From positions 2,021,001-2,085,000 of the forward strand of contig NZ_LT907975.1 of assembly GCF_900217235.1 (NCBI RefSeq): DNA of 64,000 bases, written 5' to 3'. This DNA comes from Pseudodesulfovibrio profundus (GTDB lineage Bacteria; Desulfobacterota; Desulfovibrionia; Desulfovibrionales; Desulfovibrionaceae). The notes beneath the pieces were generated by a model. It was given only the letters and a program-made list of their open reading frames with translations. It was not told the DNA's origin and ran no database searches. The stretch's first letter is position 1; each line of letters begins with the position of its first letter. Shown here piece after piece: positions 1 through 8,761 of the stretch. Position numbers and translations under genes: made by a program.

Positions 1-526
1 TCCGGGCCACATCCAGGCTGTTCTTGAGGATTTCAGCCTTGCGCTGCATGGACGGGGCGATGTTCACGCCGGGATCGGTGATGAGCATCAGGCGGCCATC
101 CACAGGGGACTCGAATGCAGCCACGTGACTCAGAATACTGCCGGGGTTGGGGACGCCGGTCTTTTTGTTGAGTACGCCCTTGAGCAACTGAGCGGTGGAG
201 ACCAGCCCTTTCATGATGAACTGGGCTTCGCCTTCACGAAACAGGCGCACAGCTTCATCGACCGCCTGCTGATCGTCAGTCATTTCAATGGTGCGAAAAG
301 CCGAAATATCGAGATTCCCTGCCTCTGCTATGCGTTTGGTTTCATCTATGTCACCAATGAGAATGGGTTCCGCTACACCGCGTTCAAAGGCTTCCACGCC
401 GGCTTGCAGCACGTGTCCTTCCGCAGATCGGGCAATGGCGACCTTGGGAAGCGGGCCACCGGCGGTGTGCTCCAGGACGGCACGAACAAGGCCGTCGAGA
501 CTGGTAACGGGAGCATGGGAGGTCAT
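1..526 (-). CDS. ptb: Phosphate butyryl/acetyltransferase family protein (Ptb), 3' part off the window
   Basis: The first 175 residues are visible; the gene runs off the left edge. The family transfers an acyl group between CoA and phosphate, giving acyl-phosphate for a kinase that makes ATP. The visible part follows the Ptb pattern: a KVAIARSAEGHVLQAG strand-turn near residues 28-43, a GLVSTAQLLKGVLNKKTG stretch at 107-124, LSHVAAFE at 132-139 and the ITDPGVNIAP loop at 149-158. The start at 526 lies only 3 bases after the stop of the ACT-domain gene, so the two are probably cotranscribed. Acetyl, butyryl or branched-chain specificity cannot be read from this fragment. Confidence 0.85.
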   Translation of the reverse strand, partial: MTSHAPVTSLDGLVRAVLEHTAGGPLPKVAIARSAEGHVLQAGVEAFERGVAEPILIGDIDETKRIAEAGNLDISAFRTIEMTDDQQAVDEAVRLFREGEAQFIMKGLVSTAQLLKGVLNKKTGVPNPGSILSHVAAFESPVDGRLMLITDPGVNIAPSMQRKAEILKNSLDVAR

Positions 527-529
527 GAG

Positions 530-1009
530 CTACTCATCCCCTCGTTTCAGGGCGATCATGCCGGATCGACACATGGATTTGATGCCATAGGGAACGAGCA
601 TCTGGATGAGTCCGTCGATGCGTTCCTGGTCCCCGGAAAGTTCCACGGTGATGGATTCCTGCCCCATGCCAATGACATTGGCCCGGAATACTTCGAAAAT
701 CTGCATGAGCTGACTGGTGTTGCCCGGGGACATGGCGACTTTGACCATGACCAGTTCGCGGTCAACGAAATCCTTTCGTGACAGGTCATCGATCTGGATG
801 ATGGCATCGAGCCCGTCCAGGTACCGTTCAGCGGCATCGATGGCAGTGTCGTCCCCTTCGATTCGGAGGACGATCCGCGAAACTTCGGGGTTTTCGGTTT
901 CGCCTGCGGCAAGCGAGAGTATGTTGGCCCCGGATTTTCCGAATTCGCTGGCCAGTTCGGCCAACACACCGGGTTGATTCTTGGCGAGTGCGGACAGGGT
1001 GCGTTTCAC
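530..1009 (-). CDS. ilvN: ACT-domain protein, acetolactate synthase small-subunit family (IlvN/IlvH-like)
   Basis: At 159 aa it has the length of IlvH/IlvN regulatory subunits. An N-terminal ACT domain (about 3-75) opens with the typical NQPGVLAELASEFGKSGANI segment at residues 11-30. A second ferredoxin-like domain contains DRELVMVKV and ends with SGMIALKRGD, which resembles the family terminus. These subunits give acetohydroxyacid synthase feedback inhibition by valine. No catalytic ilvB lies in the window, and the direct partner is a Ptb-type acyltransferase. It could therefore be a stand-alone ACT regulator of amino-acid catabolism; the symbol is tentative. Confidence 0.75.
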   Translation of the reverse strand: MKRTLSALAKNQPGVLAELASEFGKSGANILSLAAGETENPEVSRIVLRIEGDDTAIDAAERYLDGLDAIIQIDDLSRKDFVDRELVMVKVAMSPGNTSQLMQIFEVFRANVIGMGQESITVELSGDQERIDGLIQMLVPYGIKSMCRSGMIALKRGDE

Positions 1010-1133
1010 AATGCGCTCCTTGGTTGCGTTTGGCGAGTGCGGCTGGTGCCTTACGTAGCGGACATAGCTGATGCGACACGGAAAGAAAAGTCCGTGAAAA
1101 GGGTTTTTCAGGACCGTAACCCGATCACAAGAG

Positions 1134-2069
1134 CTATTTGACGATCATGACCGAATTGCGCGCTCGGGCCACTACATCGTGTGATACGCTGAAAACCCTT
1201 GCAAACCATGGCTTTTCGGATTCCGCCATGATGATCAGGGAAAAATCATACCCGAGTTCTGCGATGACTTCAGCCGGATCACCGGTCTCCACCAGCATTT
1301 CCGTCGGAGTGACGCCATTGGCGTGGAATAGGGCGTCTGCTTCTTCCACCGCCTTTCTTGCTCTTGGTTCTTCTTCAGGCTCGGCTGCAACAGAGAGAAG
1401 GGATACCGGACAGTCGCAGGCGCGGCTGTACCGGATGGCTTCCGGGAGCATCTCGCGTGAGGTGTCAGAATCCTGTACGCAGACCAGCAGGCCGTGTCCC
1501 GGCTCCAGATGGCGTGCAACAATGATGGAGCAGTGGGTATGCGCCGCTATTTTGAGTGCAAGCTGCTGTGGGGTGAGATACCGCCGAAGTCCTTCCACCG
1601 GTTCGGGCGAGCCGCCGACGATGACAAAATCTGCCTTGAATCGCTTGGCTTCATCCACAACAGTGGTGGTGATATCCGATGCTGTCCGCAGGCGAAGGGA
1701 CACGATCCCGCCACATGGATTGATGTAATCACGGACAAACTCCCCGGCCGGATCACCGGAAAGCTCCTTGTGGCGCCACTCCTCGTGTACCTCTTCCTGT
1801 ATTCCGCCCAGTTCCGACAGGATGTCCCGGGCCTGACGCAGATAGGCCATGCCGGGAAGCTCTATTCCCCAGTCCAGCAGGTTTTCCCTTGCAACACGGA
1901 CTTCCATGCCGCCGGATTTGAGCCCGCTGTCTACGGGTCGAACATAGAGCAGCACAATGTCTGCACAGCCTGTTTCAGTGAGCCTGTGGACGAACTTCAG
2001 GCCGGTGAACGCTTCCGGGCCACCGCCGATACAGAGTAATATGCGCAGGTTCTGGTCGTCCCTGTCCAT
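1134..2069 (-). CDS. Universal stress protein (UspA) with two tandem Usp domains
   Basis: The chosen start at 2069 has an AAGGAG ribosome site 7 bases upstream. A longer frame to 2159 would overlap the transporter gene and adds no conserved residues. The protein is 311 aa. Usp domain 1 begins at RILLCIGGG and contains FVIVGGSPE; domain 2 begins near GLLVCVQDSD and ends with NSVMIVK, the usual final Usp strand. The second domain lacks an obvious G-2x-G-9x-G ATP motif. The gene starts 10 bases downstream of the DASS transporter stop, so it is probably cotranscribed and tied to anion stress or supply. UspA next to a transporter is a common arrangement in this group. Confidence 0.85.
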   Translation of the reverse strand: MDRDDQNLRILLCIGGGPEAFTGLKFVHRLTETGCADIVLLYVRPVDSGLKSGGMEVRVARENLLDWGIELPGMAYLRQARDILSELGGIQEEVHEEWRHKELSGDPAGEFVRDYINPCGGIVSLRLRTASDITTTVVDEAKRFKADFVIVGGSPEPVEGLRRYLTPQQLALKIAAHTHCSIIVARHLEPGHGLLVCVQDSDTSREMLPEAIRYSRACDCPVSLLSVAAEPEEEPRARKAVEEADALFHANGVTPTEMLVETGDPAEVIAELGYDFSLIIMAESEKPWFARVFSVSHDVVARARNSVMIVK

Positions 2070-2079
2070 GGACAACTCC

Positions 2080-3504
2080 TTACAGCCCAATAAGGGGCCA
2101 ATAGAATTTTGATGCCAGCATGAGCACCACAAATGACATGATAGCCATGCGCCAGCCAACCTTCATGAAGTCGGGCGGACGCAGGTAACCGGATGAATAG
2201 ACAATGGTCGAAGCGGGGGTTCCGATGACCGTGAAATAGGCGAATGCACTGGATATGGCCGTGACCATACCTACAGCCAACGGGTTGGTTTCCGTGGCGG
2301 TGGCAATGGTCAGCACGATGGGGCCGAGCACGGCAACAGCAGCGCCGTTGCTCATGGTATTGGTGATGAATGTGGTCAGGGCCATGACTGCTGCCAGCAG
2401 TCCCAGTCCGTGATCGAGTCCGACGAGTGCGAGGGTGGACATGAACATGTCGGCGACCCAGGCGGCAGCACCCGTGGCCCGCATTTGTCCACCCAGCGAG
2501 ATGGCAGCCGCGTACAGCCAGACAACACCCCAGTTGACGCCGGAGTTGAGGTCGTTCCAGCGGACCAGACCGGTGACAAGGAAAAGAACGGCACCGAGAA
2601 TGGCTATGGTTCCCATACCGTAGGTGGAAGAGAATCCGACCCATCCGATAAGAGTCAGTAAAAAAAGAAGGATGGCTAAATAATGACGTCCGCTCAAAGA
2701 CCCTTCCTCGCCGACCTGCTCGCGGAGCTTGGTCACGGCAAGGCTCATGTCCGTAATATCGGTCTTGAAGGTATGTCGCAGGATGAAGTGCATCAGCGGT
2801 AACTGCACGAGAAAGACCGGGTAGGCATAGATCATCCATTGCAGGTAGCTGACACTGTAGGGATAGGTGGCCGGATCATCCGAGGCATAGAAGAAGTCTC
2901 GAAGATAGTCGATCATGATCGCGTTTCGCGCCCCGCCTGAGGGGGTACCGATACCGGCCATGGCGCAGGCATAGGAGATCGAAAAGAGAAACAGGATGGC
3001 CAGTGATTTACGCTTGTTCTCGTCGTCTGTAGCAAGTTGTAACAGGGATAGCGCCACCGGCAACATCATGGCGGCAACCGTGTGTTCACCGATGAATGAG
3101 GCCAGGATGCCGGAGAAGACCGAAATACCAAACGCAATACGATATGTATTCGATCCCGTAACACTGACAATAAGCAGGGCGAGCCGCTTGTCGAGTTTCT
3201 GTTTGACCAGCGCCACCGCGAGCATCAGCGAACCCATGATGAAAAGAACGGAATCCTTCATCAGTGATTTTGCCACCACAGAGGAGTCGATGCTGAGCAG
3301 GAACACCTGTCCGAGAATGATCAGCAATGCCACGGCCGGGAGGGGAATCGGCTCCGTGATGAAGAGAATGGTTGCGCCCACGGTCATGACGAGCACGCGC
3401 CAACCCTCGGGTGTAACACCGTCGGGCACAGGGCCGAACAGCATTGCAGCCTGTATGATCAGGGTGATGAAGAACCAGCGTTTTTCTCGTAAATAGTGAA
3501 TCAC
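2080..3504 (-). CDS. DASS/SLC13-family sodium:anion symporter
   Basis: At 474 aa with about 11-13 hydrophobic segments, this is a polytopic inner-membrane transporter. Two inverted-repeat hairpin signatures are visible: GIGTPSGGARNAI in the middle and FITNTMSNGAAVAVLGPI followed by IGTPASTIVYSSGY near the C-terminus. These correspond to the SNT-type sodium/substrate motifs of the DASS (divalent anion:sodium symporter) family, which imports dicarboxylates, sulfate or related anions. In a sulfate reducer, sulfate or succinate/fumarate uptake are both plausible; the sequence alone does not decide. It forms a tight pair with the downstream UspA gene. Confidence 0.88.
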   Translation of the reverse strand: MIHYLREKRWFFITLIIQAAMLFGPVPDGVTPEGWRVLVMTVGATILFITEPIPLPAVALLIILGQVFLLSIDSSVVAKSLMKDSVLFIMGSLMLAVALVKQKLDKRLALLIVSVTGSNTYRIAFGISVFSGILASFIGEHTVAAMMLPVALSLLQLATDDENKRKSLAILFLFSISYACAMAGIGTPSGGARNAIMIDYLRDFFYASDDPATYPYSVSYLQWMIYAYPVFLVQLPLMHFILRHTFKTDITDMSLAVTKLREQVGEEGSLSGRHYLAILLFLLTLIGWVGFSSTYGMGTIAILGAVLFLVTGLVRWNDLNSGVNWGVVWLYAAAISLGGQMRATGAAAWVADMFMSTLALVGLDHGLGLLAAVMALTTFITNTMSNGAAVAVLGPIVLTIATATETNPLAVGMVTAISSAFAYFTVIGTPASTIVYSSGYLRPPDFMKVGWRMAIMSFVVLMLASKFYWPLIGL

Positions 3505-3621
3505 AGTTTTGTGACTATATACCGGATTACATGCTGCGCCAAGGGGTATCGTGAAGAACGTGGGTTGGTTGTGGTGGTTTTGGGTAGGAACAGCGTGTCG
3601 AAACCATGCTCGAATTGCATG

Positions 3622-3656
3622 AAAAAAGGGAACCGGACAAAGCCGATTCCCTTTTT
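3622..3656 (-). terminator. Rho-independent terminator after the TPM gene
   Basis: On the minus strand GGGAATCGG pairs with CCGGTTCCC around a CTTTGT loop and is followed by six T. It sits about 20 bases after the stop at 3676 and closes the lemA-TPM-TPM operon. Confidence 0.85.
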
Positions 3657-3675
3657 GACTAGGTCGTCTTGGATA

Positions 3676-4320
3676 TTACAGTGCTTCGCCGTCGATGATC
3701 AGGTTGGGCAGTTCATCGGTGTCGTCGGACTTGATCGGGAAGTGCTCGGTGATGATCTGGCCGCAGCGCTTCACCCCGTCACACAAGGCCTCACCGGATC
3801 GGCCAGCCTTGATGCCTTTGGTGATTTCTGCAACCACGTCATCCCACACCTTGGGGTCGACTTTGTCGTTGATGCCCTTGTCCGCCAGTATCTGGACGGA
3901 TCGCTCGTAGACCGAGACATAAATGATGATACCGGTCAGATCACGGGTACGGTGCAGGCCGTGGATGAAGAAGTTGGTCAGTGCCGCTTCCTCCACCTCT
4001 TCGTGCATTTCCCGTTTGGTGATGAACGGCATCTTCAGTTCAGGGATAGCCGCCAACAGGCGGGAAAAGAGAACGTATGAGCCGAGGAACAGGGCGAGGA
4101 ATACCCACATGTCTTCACGGTCCAGCAGCATGGCGATGCAGATGGCGGCCAGGATGCCGAGCAGCAATCCGCCAAGGTGTGAAGCGCGAGGGTAGTCATA
4201 GCTTGATGAGGCAATAACGGGGACGATTTCACCGGAAGTTTTCAGTTCCACGTCCTTGACGCATTTGACAAGCTGGTCCTGTTCTTCCTTTGAAAGAAAC
4301 GTATGTGCGAGTGTTTTCAT
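3676..4320 (-). CDS. TPM-domain membrane protein, non-secreted
   Basis: The 214 aa protein has no signal peptide. It begins with a TPM-like N-terminus (LVKCVKDVELKTSGEIVPVI) followed by two adjacent transmembrane helices at roughly residues 48-90. The rest of the fold follows (IIIYVSVYERSVQILADKGI, then VAEITKGIKAGRSGEAL). This is the YgcG-like TPM family (Pfam PF04536), here split by a membrane hairpin. TPM proteins often sit beside LemA, as here. The role is poorly defined; photosystem-II repair has been described for the plant homologue and envelope functions are suggested in bacteria. It starts 15 bases after the upstream TPM gene, so both belong to one operon. Confidence 0.8.
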   Translation of the reverse strand: MKTLAHTFLSKEEQDQLVKCVKDVELKTSGEIVPVIASSSYDYPRASHLGGLLLGILAAICIAMLLDREDMWVFLALFLGSYVLFSRLLAAIPELKMPFITKREMHEEVEEAALTNFFIHGLHRTRDLTGIIIYVSVYERSVQILADKGINDKVDPKVWDDVVAEITKGIKAGRSGEALCDGVKRCGQIITEHFPIKSDDTDELPNLIIDGEAL

Positions 4321-4335
4321 TGTCTGTCCTTATGC

Positions 4336-5133
4336 CTACCAGTCACCACCGGCGCCGCCGCCGCCAAATCCACCGCCACCAAATCCGCCGAATCCACCGC
4401 CATCACCGAATCCGCCACCGCCTCCGCGCCCGCCACCGAGCATGGAAAGGAAGAAGAGGGTTGATGCGGCAGAGCCGAGACCGGAACCGTGTCGACGGTC
4501 TGTAACGGTCTTGTCGCCGGTAATATGGCCGCGTCGTCTGCGCCGACCGAATATTTCGGTGAATGCGATGAACGCGATCATGGGGATGATGATCAGGGGC
4601 AGGACGCCGCGTCTGCTGCCCTGGTTCTTTTTGGCCTGAGCAGCCGTGTATTCACCACGTACAGCGCCGGAAATGGCGCCGATTCCGTCAATGAATCCAC
4701 CATCGAAATCACCTTTCTGGAAGCGTGGACCAATGACGTTGGTGATGATCTGACCGGCCAGGACATCGGTGAGGACGCCTTCGAGACCGTATCCGACTTC
4801 AATGCGGACCTTGCGGTCGCCCTGGCTCACGAGGAGCAGGACGCCGTTATCCTTGTCCGCCTGACCGACTTTCCATGCATCGACGACGCGAATGGAGAAT
4901 TCGTTCATGTCATCGCCTTCAAGGGAAGGGATGGTCAGAACGGCCACCTGTGTGGAGTCGGTGCGTTCGAGATCGGTGAGTCGGGCCTCAAGCGCTTTTT
5001 CTGCGGCTGGAGAGAGCATGTCGGCATAGTCGTTGACGTATCCCTTGTATGCCGGGACCTCCAGCGCAAAGGCGCTGACCACCATCACGAGGACGGCGGT
5101 CACGCTGAGTGCGATTAGCTTGATTGTGCGCAC
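4336..5133 (-). CDS. Secreted TPM-domain protein with transmembrane helix and Gly-rich C-terminus (YgcG-like)
   Basis: The protein has 265 aa. A Sec signal peptide spans residues 1-23 (hydrophobic core ending AFA). A TPM domain follows at about 28-150 with YVNDYADMLSP and the EVGYGLEGVLTD motif. There is a single transmembrane helix near 178-193 and an Arg-rich stop-transfer stretch after it. The last 35 residues are almost only Gly and Phe with GGW/GDW character, a tail typical of YgcG. Topology therefore puts the TPM domain in the periplasm. It lies 12 bases after lemA, the usual LemA-TPM pair. Confidence 0.85.
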   Translation of the reverse strand: MRTIKLIALSVTAVLVMVVSAFALEVPAYKGYVNDYADMLSPAAEKALEARLTDLERTDSTQVAVLTIPSLEGDDMNEFSIRVVDAWKVGQADKDNGVLLLVSQGDRKVRIEVGYGLEGVLTDVLAGQIITNVIGPRFQKGDFDGGFIDGIGAISGAVRGEYTAAQAKKNQGSRRGVLPLIIIPMIAFIAFTEIFGRRRRRGHITGDKTVTDRRHGSGLGSAASTLFFLSMLGGGRGGGGGFGDGGGFGGFGGGGFGGGGAGGDW

Positions 5134-5145
5134 AAATAGCTCCCG

Positions 5146-5745
5146 CTAGGACTTGTTGCCGAAGTCAACAGTCGGGACAGCCTTGGCGCCGGGGTCGGCC
5201 TGGAAGAACTCCTTGCGCTCCAGGTTGAGCAGGACCGAGTTGGTCAGGGAGTTCGGGAAGGAACGGATGGAGGAGTTGAACATCTTCACGGCTTCGTTGT
5301 AGCGCTGGCGTGCGACGTTGATCCGGTTCTCGGTTCCTTCGAGCTGATGCTGCAGGGCCAGGTAGTTCTGGTTGGCCTTCAGATCCGGGTAGCGCTCAAC
5401 CACGACCATGAGTCGGGAGAGGGCCGAGGAAAGGCCGCCCTGGGCTGCCTGAAAACGGGCAAGGGCTTCCTTGTCACCGAGCATGTCAGGGGAAATCTTG
5501 GTCTGGGTTGCCTTGGCGCGGGCTTCAACCACGGCTTCGAGGGTTTCCCGTTCGTGGGAAGCAGCCGCTTTCACGGTCTCCACGAGATTGGGGATGAGGT
5601 CAGCACGGCGCTGCAGGGAGGCTTCGAGGTTGCCCCATGCGGCAAAGACTTCTTCTTCCTGCTGTTGCATGGAGTTGTAGCCGCAACCGGCCAGAGACAT
5701 AGTCATCAAGATAGCAATGCAAGCAAGAGAAATACGTTTGATCAT
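5146..5745 (-). CDS. lemA: LemA family lipoprotein
   Basis: The start at 5745 is chosen because the next residues form a lipoprotein signal peptide with lipobox LAGC (Cys21). The in-frame ATG at 5757 is a close alternative. The mature part is helical with the LemA hallmarks: [20 protein letters not shown] after the lipobox, then [20 protein letters not shown], and a C-terminal [17 protein letters not shown] segment. The function is unknown, though LemA is widely conserved and usually paired with TPM proteins as in this operon. The protein is expected to be anchored in a membrane facing the periplasm. Confidence 0.9.
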   Translation of the reverse strand: MIKRISLACIAILMTMSLAGCGYNSMQQQEEEVFAAWGNLEASLQRRADLIPNLVETVKAAASHERETLEAVVEARAKATQTKISPDMLGDKEALARFQAAQGGLSSALSRLMVVVERYPDLKANQNYLALQHQLEGTENRINVARQRYNEAVKMFNSSIRSFPNSLTNSVLLNLERKEFFQADPGAKAVPTVDFGNKS

Positions 5746-5832
5746 TGTTGTTTCCATAAGGTTGGGTTGGGGGTTCATGATAGTGCATAGAATGTGGCCC
5801 GCCATGAGAAAGTCAAGGCGGGCCGTGTCATT

Positions 5833-6285
5833 TTACGCATTGTTTTTACGTTTTTTCGGTTTCTTCAACCGCTTTCCCGAAGCCAGCAGCTTGCGCAGTT
5901 TGGCGGCTGCCTGGACCGGGTCTTCCTCATGGAGCAGGAAGCGCTCCTTTGAGGTCTGGAAATGCCACCCGGACGGTCTGTTCAGCAGCTTCGCGCCCCG
6001 GGATTCAAGGTATTGCAGGGCTTCCGCTTCTTCGGCAACGTCCTCCAACTCGGTCAGTATCTCCTGACGTTTGGTGATATCACGCATCCTGTGCGCAATT
6101 TCGTACGCCGAGCGAAGCACGTCGTCGGGTTGGATGTCTGTGACTTTTTTTCGCCCGGAATAATGTCGTTGCAGTTCGTTGAGGTCGGTTTTGAGCTCTT
6201 TGATCTCGAACAGTGCGGCTTCCCGAGCTTCGTCTATCTTATCATTGAGTTGCTTGTAGATGGCGCGGAGCTTGTGTGTAGACAT
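5833..6285 (-). CDS. Hypothetical protein, coiled coil with basic tail
   Basis: I do not recognise a family. The 150 aa protein is strongly charged. An N-terminal helix (residues 1-45) looks like a coiled coil, a central helical part contains QPDDVLRSAYEIAHRMRDIT, and the C-terminus ends in a Lys/Arg-rich tail (KRLKKPKKRKNNA). There is no signal peptide or membrane segment, so it is likely cytosolic and possibly binds nucleic acid or a ribosome; that is inference. The start has a modest AAGG sequence just upstream. It stands alone between lemA and the yigZ-like gene, on the same strand. Confidence 0.6.
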   Translation of the reverse strand: MSTHKLRAIYKQLNDKIDEAREAALFEIKELKTDLNELQRHYSGRKKVTDIQPDDVLRSAYEIAHRMRDITKRQEILTELEDVAEEAEALQYLESRGAKLLNRPSGWHFQTSKERFLLHEEDPVQAAAKLRKLLASGKRLKKPKKRKNNA

Positions 6286-6367
6286 AGACCTTGTGTTCGT
6301 TTTGCTGATTGATACTAATGCGTAAAGGCTAGCCTACTTTTACGACGCAATGCAACATATTCGGTAA

Positions 6368-6976
6368 TCAAATCTCCACTCGCCCGACCCCATCGGTCAA
6401 TTCGGCCAGCTTATCCGTGAACGATGCGAGGTGTTCGTTTGGAATAACCAGCACAAAGGCCGCTTCGTCGGTGAAGCGTTCTTCCTCCACTTCTGCCTCG
6501 AATTCCGGGAGCATACGCTTGAACAAGGTGACGGCAGGATAGGGGATGGTCGCGGTGATGGTGGTGGTATCAACCTTTTCCTTGGTGGGCAGGCTTTCCA
6601 ATCCCAGATTAACCATGCCGGAATACGCCCTGACCAAACCGCCGGTGCCGAGCTTGGTTCCGCCAAAATAACGGGTCACCACGGCGGAAACTTCGCCCAC
6701 CGAGCTGTGGAGCAGGGTGGTGAGCATGGGCTTGCCCGCTGTTCCGTGGGGCTCGCCGTCATCGCTCATGCCCACGGCTGCCGTGTCTCCGGGGGGGCCG
6801 GCGGCAAAGGCCCAGCAGTTGTGGGTGGCGTCGGGAAATTCTTCTTTTATGCTGGCAACAAACTCCCTGGCCGATTCGATATCAGGCGTGTGGGCAAGGG
6901 TGGTGATGAACTGGCTTTTCTTGATGGTATCCGTCACGCGGTGGGTGGCGGACGGAATGAGATAGCGATCTGACAT
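6368..6976 (-). CDS. YigZ/IMPACT family protein
   Basis: The 202 aa protein starts at 6976 (MSDRYLIPS). Upstream in-frame sequence to 7288 overlaps the CULT gene and is not conserved in type. The N-terminal UPF0029 domain shows KKSQFITTLAHT, THNCWAFAAGP, DDGEPHGTAGKPML and AVVTRYFGGTKLGTGGLVRA, the IMPACT signature. A C-terminal DUF1949 ferredoxin-like domain spans about 135-200. Eukaryotic IMPACT binds the ribosome and Gcn1; the bacterial role is not established. Residues and length match standard family members. Confidence 0.9.
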   Translation of the reverse strand: MSDRYLIPSATHRVTDTIKKSQFITTLAHTPDIESAREFVASIKEEFPDATHNCWAFAAGPPGDTAAVGMSDDGEPHGTAGKPMLTTLLHSSVGEVSAVVTRYFGGTKLGTGGLVRAYSGMVNLGLESLPTKEKVDTTTITATIPYPAVTLFKRMLPEFEAEVEEERFTDEAAFVLVIPNEHLASFTDKLAELTDGVGRVEI

Positions 6977-7164
6977 GGCGTCAAAGTATCCCGCGTCGGC
7001 TGAACCGGTCAAGGGCAACGAGATTGACGTAAAAGAAGCAGGAGAGACATTTCTTGGGCGCTGGGCGAATGTGTGAAGGAGCCTGGAAAGGATCGAAAGC
7101 AACGGCTTGATCTTTTGCAGGGGCAGAAGGAGGCAGGCTCCCGTCAGTAGGCTTGTTCGGCGGC

Positions 7165-7605
7165 TTACGCCTTGCGCCCTTCCTCTTCCACCAGATTGGC
7201 AAGAATCAGCCCATAAAAACCGCCGTCCTGACCTGTGAATCGCCATCCCATATGGGTGAAGCATTCGCTGCAGACCATGGATTCCCATGCATAGTCAGGG
7301 AACCATGAGAATTCCTCGGACTTCGGACTGGCCACGGACAGATGACGGGCCGAAGCAAAGCAACCTATCTCGAACACCAGCCCGTGCGGATTGAAGAAAA
7401 CGTGACGGTGCTTGCCGTCTACGGTCATTCCCAGATCCTTGCGAGTGATCACCGTTCGGCACAGCTTGCAGACCAACGCAGGGCCTTTGTCGCCGGTTGT
7501 CGCTGTGGAGTTCGCATCAGTCTCCTCAATATCGGATGGAGCAGGGGGTTGGTGCTCCTTCAGATATAGGGGGACGTTGCAGGTATGGTGCGCATGGGTG
7601 AACAT
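7165..7605 (-). CDS. Bacterial cereblon-like CULT-domain protein (thalidomide-binding fold)
   Basis: The 146 aa protein has a strong AGGAGG site 5 bases before the start. The C-terminal 100 residues form a CULT domain. Zinc ligands are Cys46/Cys49 (CKLC) and Cys112/Cys115 (CSEC). The aromatic cage is Trp101, Trp107 and Trp121 plus Phe123. Spacing Trp-6-Trp-14-Trp-2-Phe and Trp107-5-Cys are identical to Trp380, Trp386, Trp400, Phe402 and Cys391 of human cereblon, and SWFPDYAW with HMGWRF is close to the human segment. One difference is Phe99 where human cereblon has His378. Bacterial one-domain homologues bind uracil-like and glutarimide ligands; the natural role is unknown. It overlaps no other gene and has no Lon-like domain. 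Confidence 0.88.
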   Translation of the reverse strand: MFTHAHHTCNVPLYLKEHQPPAPSDIEETDANSTATTGDKGPALVCKLCRTVITRKDLGMTVDGKHRHVFFNPHGLVFEIGCFASARHLSVASPKSEEFSWFPDYAWESMVCSECFTHMGWRFTGQDGGFYGLILANLVEEEGRKA

Positions 7606-7695
7606 GAAGCCTCCTGCCTATACATACTCCACTTGGGGCAGAAATTGAAGCCGCCCTGTGTTGACCTGCATTCTTTCCGTCCCTATCTCTGTTGA

Positions 7696-7986
7696 ATGAG
7701 CAATACGAATGACCCCGGATACCTTATGCTGTGCGATGCCTGCTGCGATAACTCGGGCACGGCCAAGGAAATGATGAAGACAGGCGGGTGTACCTGCGAC
7801 ATTTGCGGCTGGGCCTGCAAGTGTTGCGGTGACGACGGCAAGCAGTTCGTCAACAAGATTGCGGTGCGCAACATCCCTGCCGAGGGGTGGGAATTCCTGC
7901 AATGGAAAAACGCCCGGAGCCTGATCCCGCTCAACTGGGAAAAACTCTTTGCCATGAGCGGGCAGGATGAGGATGGCGATCAGTAA
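7696..7986 (+). CDS. Small Cys-rich hypothetical protein
   Basis: This 96 aa protein is of unrecognised family. The first half holds nine cysteines in pairs and triplets (LCDACC, CTCDICGWACKCC), which suggests zinc or iron-sulfur binding. The second half is a short amphipathic region (EGWEFLQWKNARSLIPL) with an acidic end. There is no signal peptide. The ribosome site before the ATG is weak. It is transcribed divergently from the CULT gene, with 90 bases between them, so shared control is possible. Confidence 0.55.
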   Translation: MSNTNDPGYLMLCDACCDNSGTAKEMMKTGGCTCDICGWACKCCGDDGKQFVNKIAVRNIPAEGWEFLQWKNARSLIPLNWEKLFAMSGQDEDGDQ

Positions 7987-8013
7987 TGATTTCCAATGAT
8001 TGATTGCAAAACT

Positions 8014-8625
8014 CTAGGTCGTGATTGCGCCGTGGATGAGCGAGGCGGCAATGCCCCACATGGTAAGGCAGACGGCGCCATCCAGCATCCGCCAGGTTAT
8101 GTCGCGCTTGAAGGCCGGAGCGAGCAACTGCCCCCCGAGGCTGAGCAGGATGAACCAGACAATGGATGCGCTGAACGCCCCAAATCCGAAAACATACCGC
8201 TCGGGCAGGGGATACTGCCCGGAGATGGACCCCATCAAGACCAGCGTATCAAGGTATACGTGGGGATTGAGCAGCGTGACACCAAGCGTCAGCATCAGTG
8301 TTTGTTTCAGTGATTTGGTCGCGGTCTCGTCATCATTGAGCGCCCCTCCTTTCAATGCCGAACGGAAGGCATTGAATCCGTACCACAGTAGAAAAGCGGC
8401 ACCGCCCCAGGCGGCGACCTGCCCGAGCAGCGCGTTCGAGGACACCATTGCTCCGACACCGGTTACTCCCAGCCCGATAAGCAGCCCGTCGCACAGAATG
8501 CACAGCGCCGCCACCGCCAGATGGTGATTGCGGCGCACCCCCTGCGTCAGTACAAACGCATTCTGTGCGCCAATGGCGACGATGAGCCCCCCGCCGAGTC
8601 CGAATCCCTGTATGAATGAAGTCAT
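8014..8625 (-). CDS. argO: LysE/ArgO-type amino acid exporter
   Basis: The protein has 203 aa and six hydrophobic segments. The start at 8625 matches the family N-terminus, with GLGGGLIVAIGAQNAFVLTQG as the LysE signature (exporters of arginine/lysine and their analogues such as canavanine). A longer frame to 8733 would add 36 polar residues and enter the intergenic region. Motif NPHVYLDTLVLMG in the middle is typical of ArgO. Divergence from an adjacent argP-like regulator is the standard ArgP-ArgO arrangement and supports the assignment. Confidence 0.9.
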   Translation of the reverse strand: MTSFIQGFGLGGGLIVAIGAQNAFVLTQGVRRNHHLAVAALCILCDGLLIGLGVTGVGAMVSSNALLGQVAAWGGAAFLLWYGFNAFRSALKGGALNDDETATKSLKQTLMLTLGVTLLNPHVYLDTLVLMGSISGQYPLPERYVFGFGAFSASIVWFILLSLGGQLLAPAFKRDITWRMLDGAVCLTMWGIAASLIHGAITT

Positions 8626-8761
8626 GGTAAACACGTTCGCTTGATTGGTGTTGAAAGGCCGTTTTTTGCCCTTGGTTTCGTTGAGTCCATGGGTATCGCG
8701 GGTGCCAGCAAGAGTAAAACTAATACTTTTCATGACTGATTAGTGTTGCTAATGATGGTTC

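Noticed and set aside
4336..4445. GCC/ACC-rich tract with overlapping proline-rich plus-strand frames
   Set aside because: It is the reverse of the Gly-rich tail of the TPM protein; the plus-strand frames have no support.
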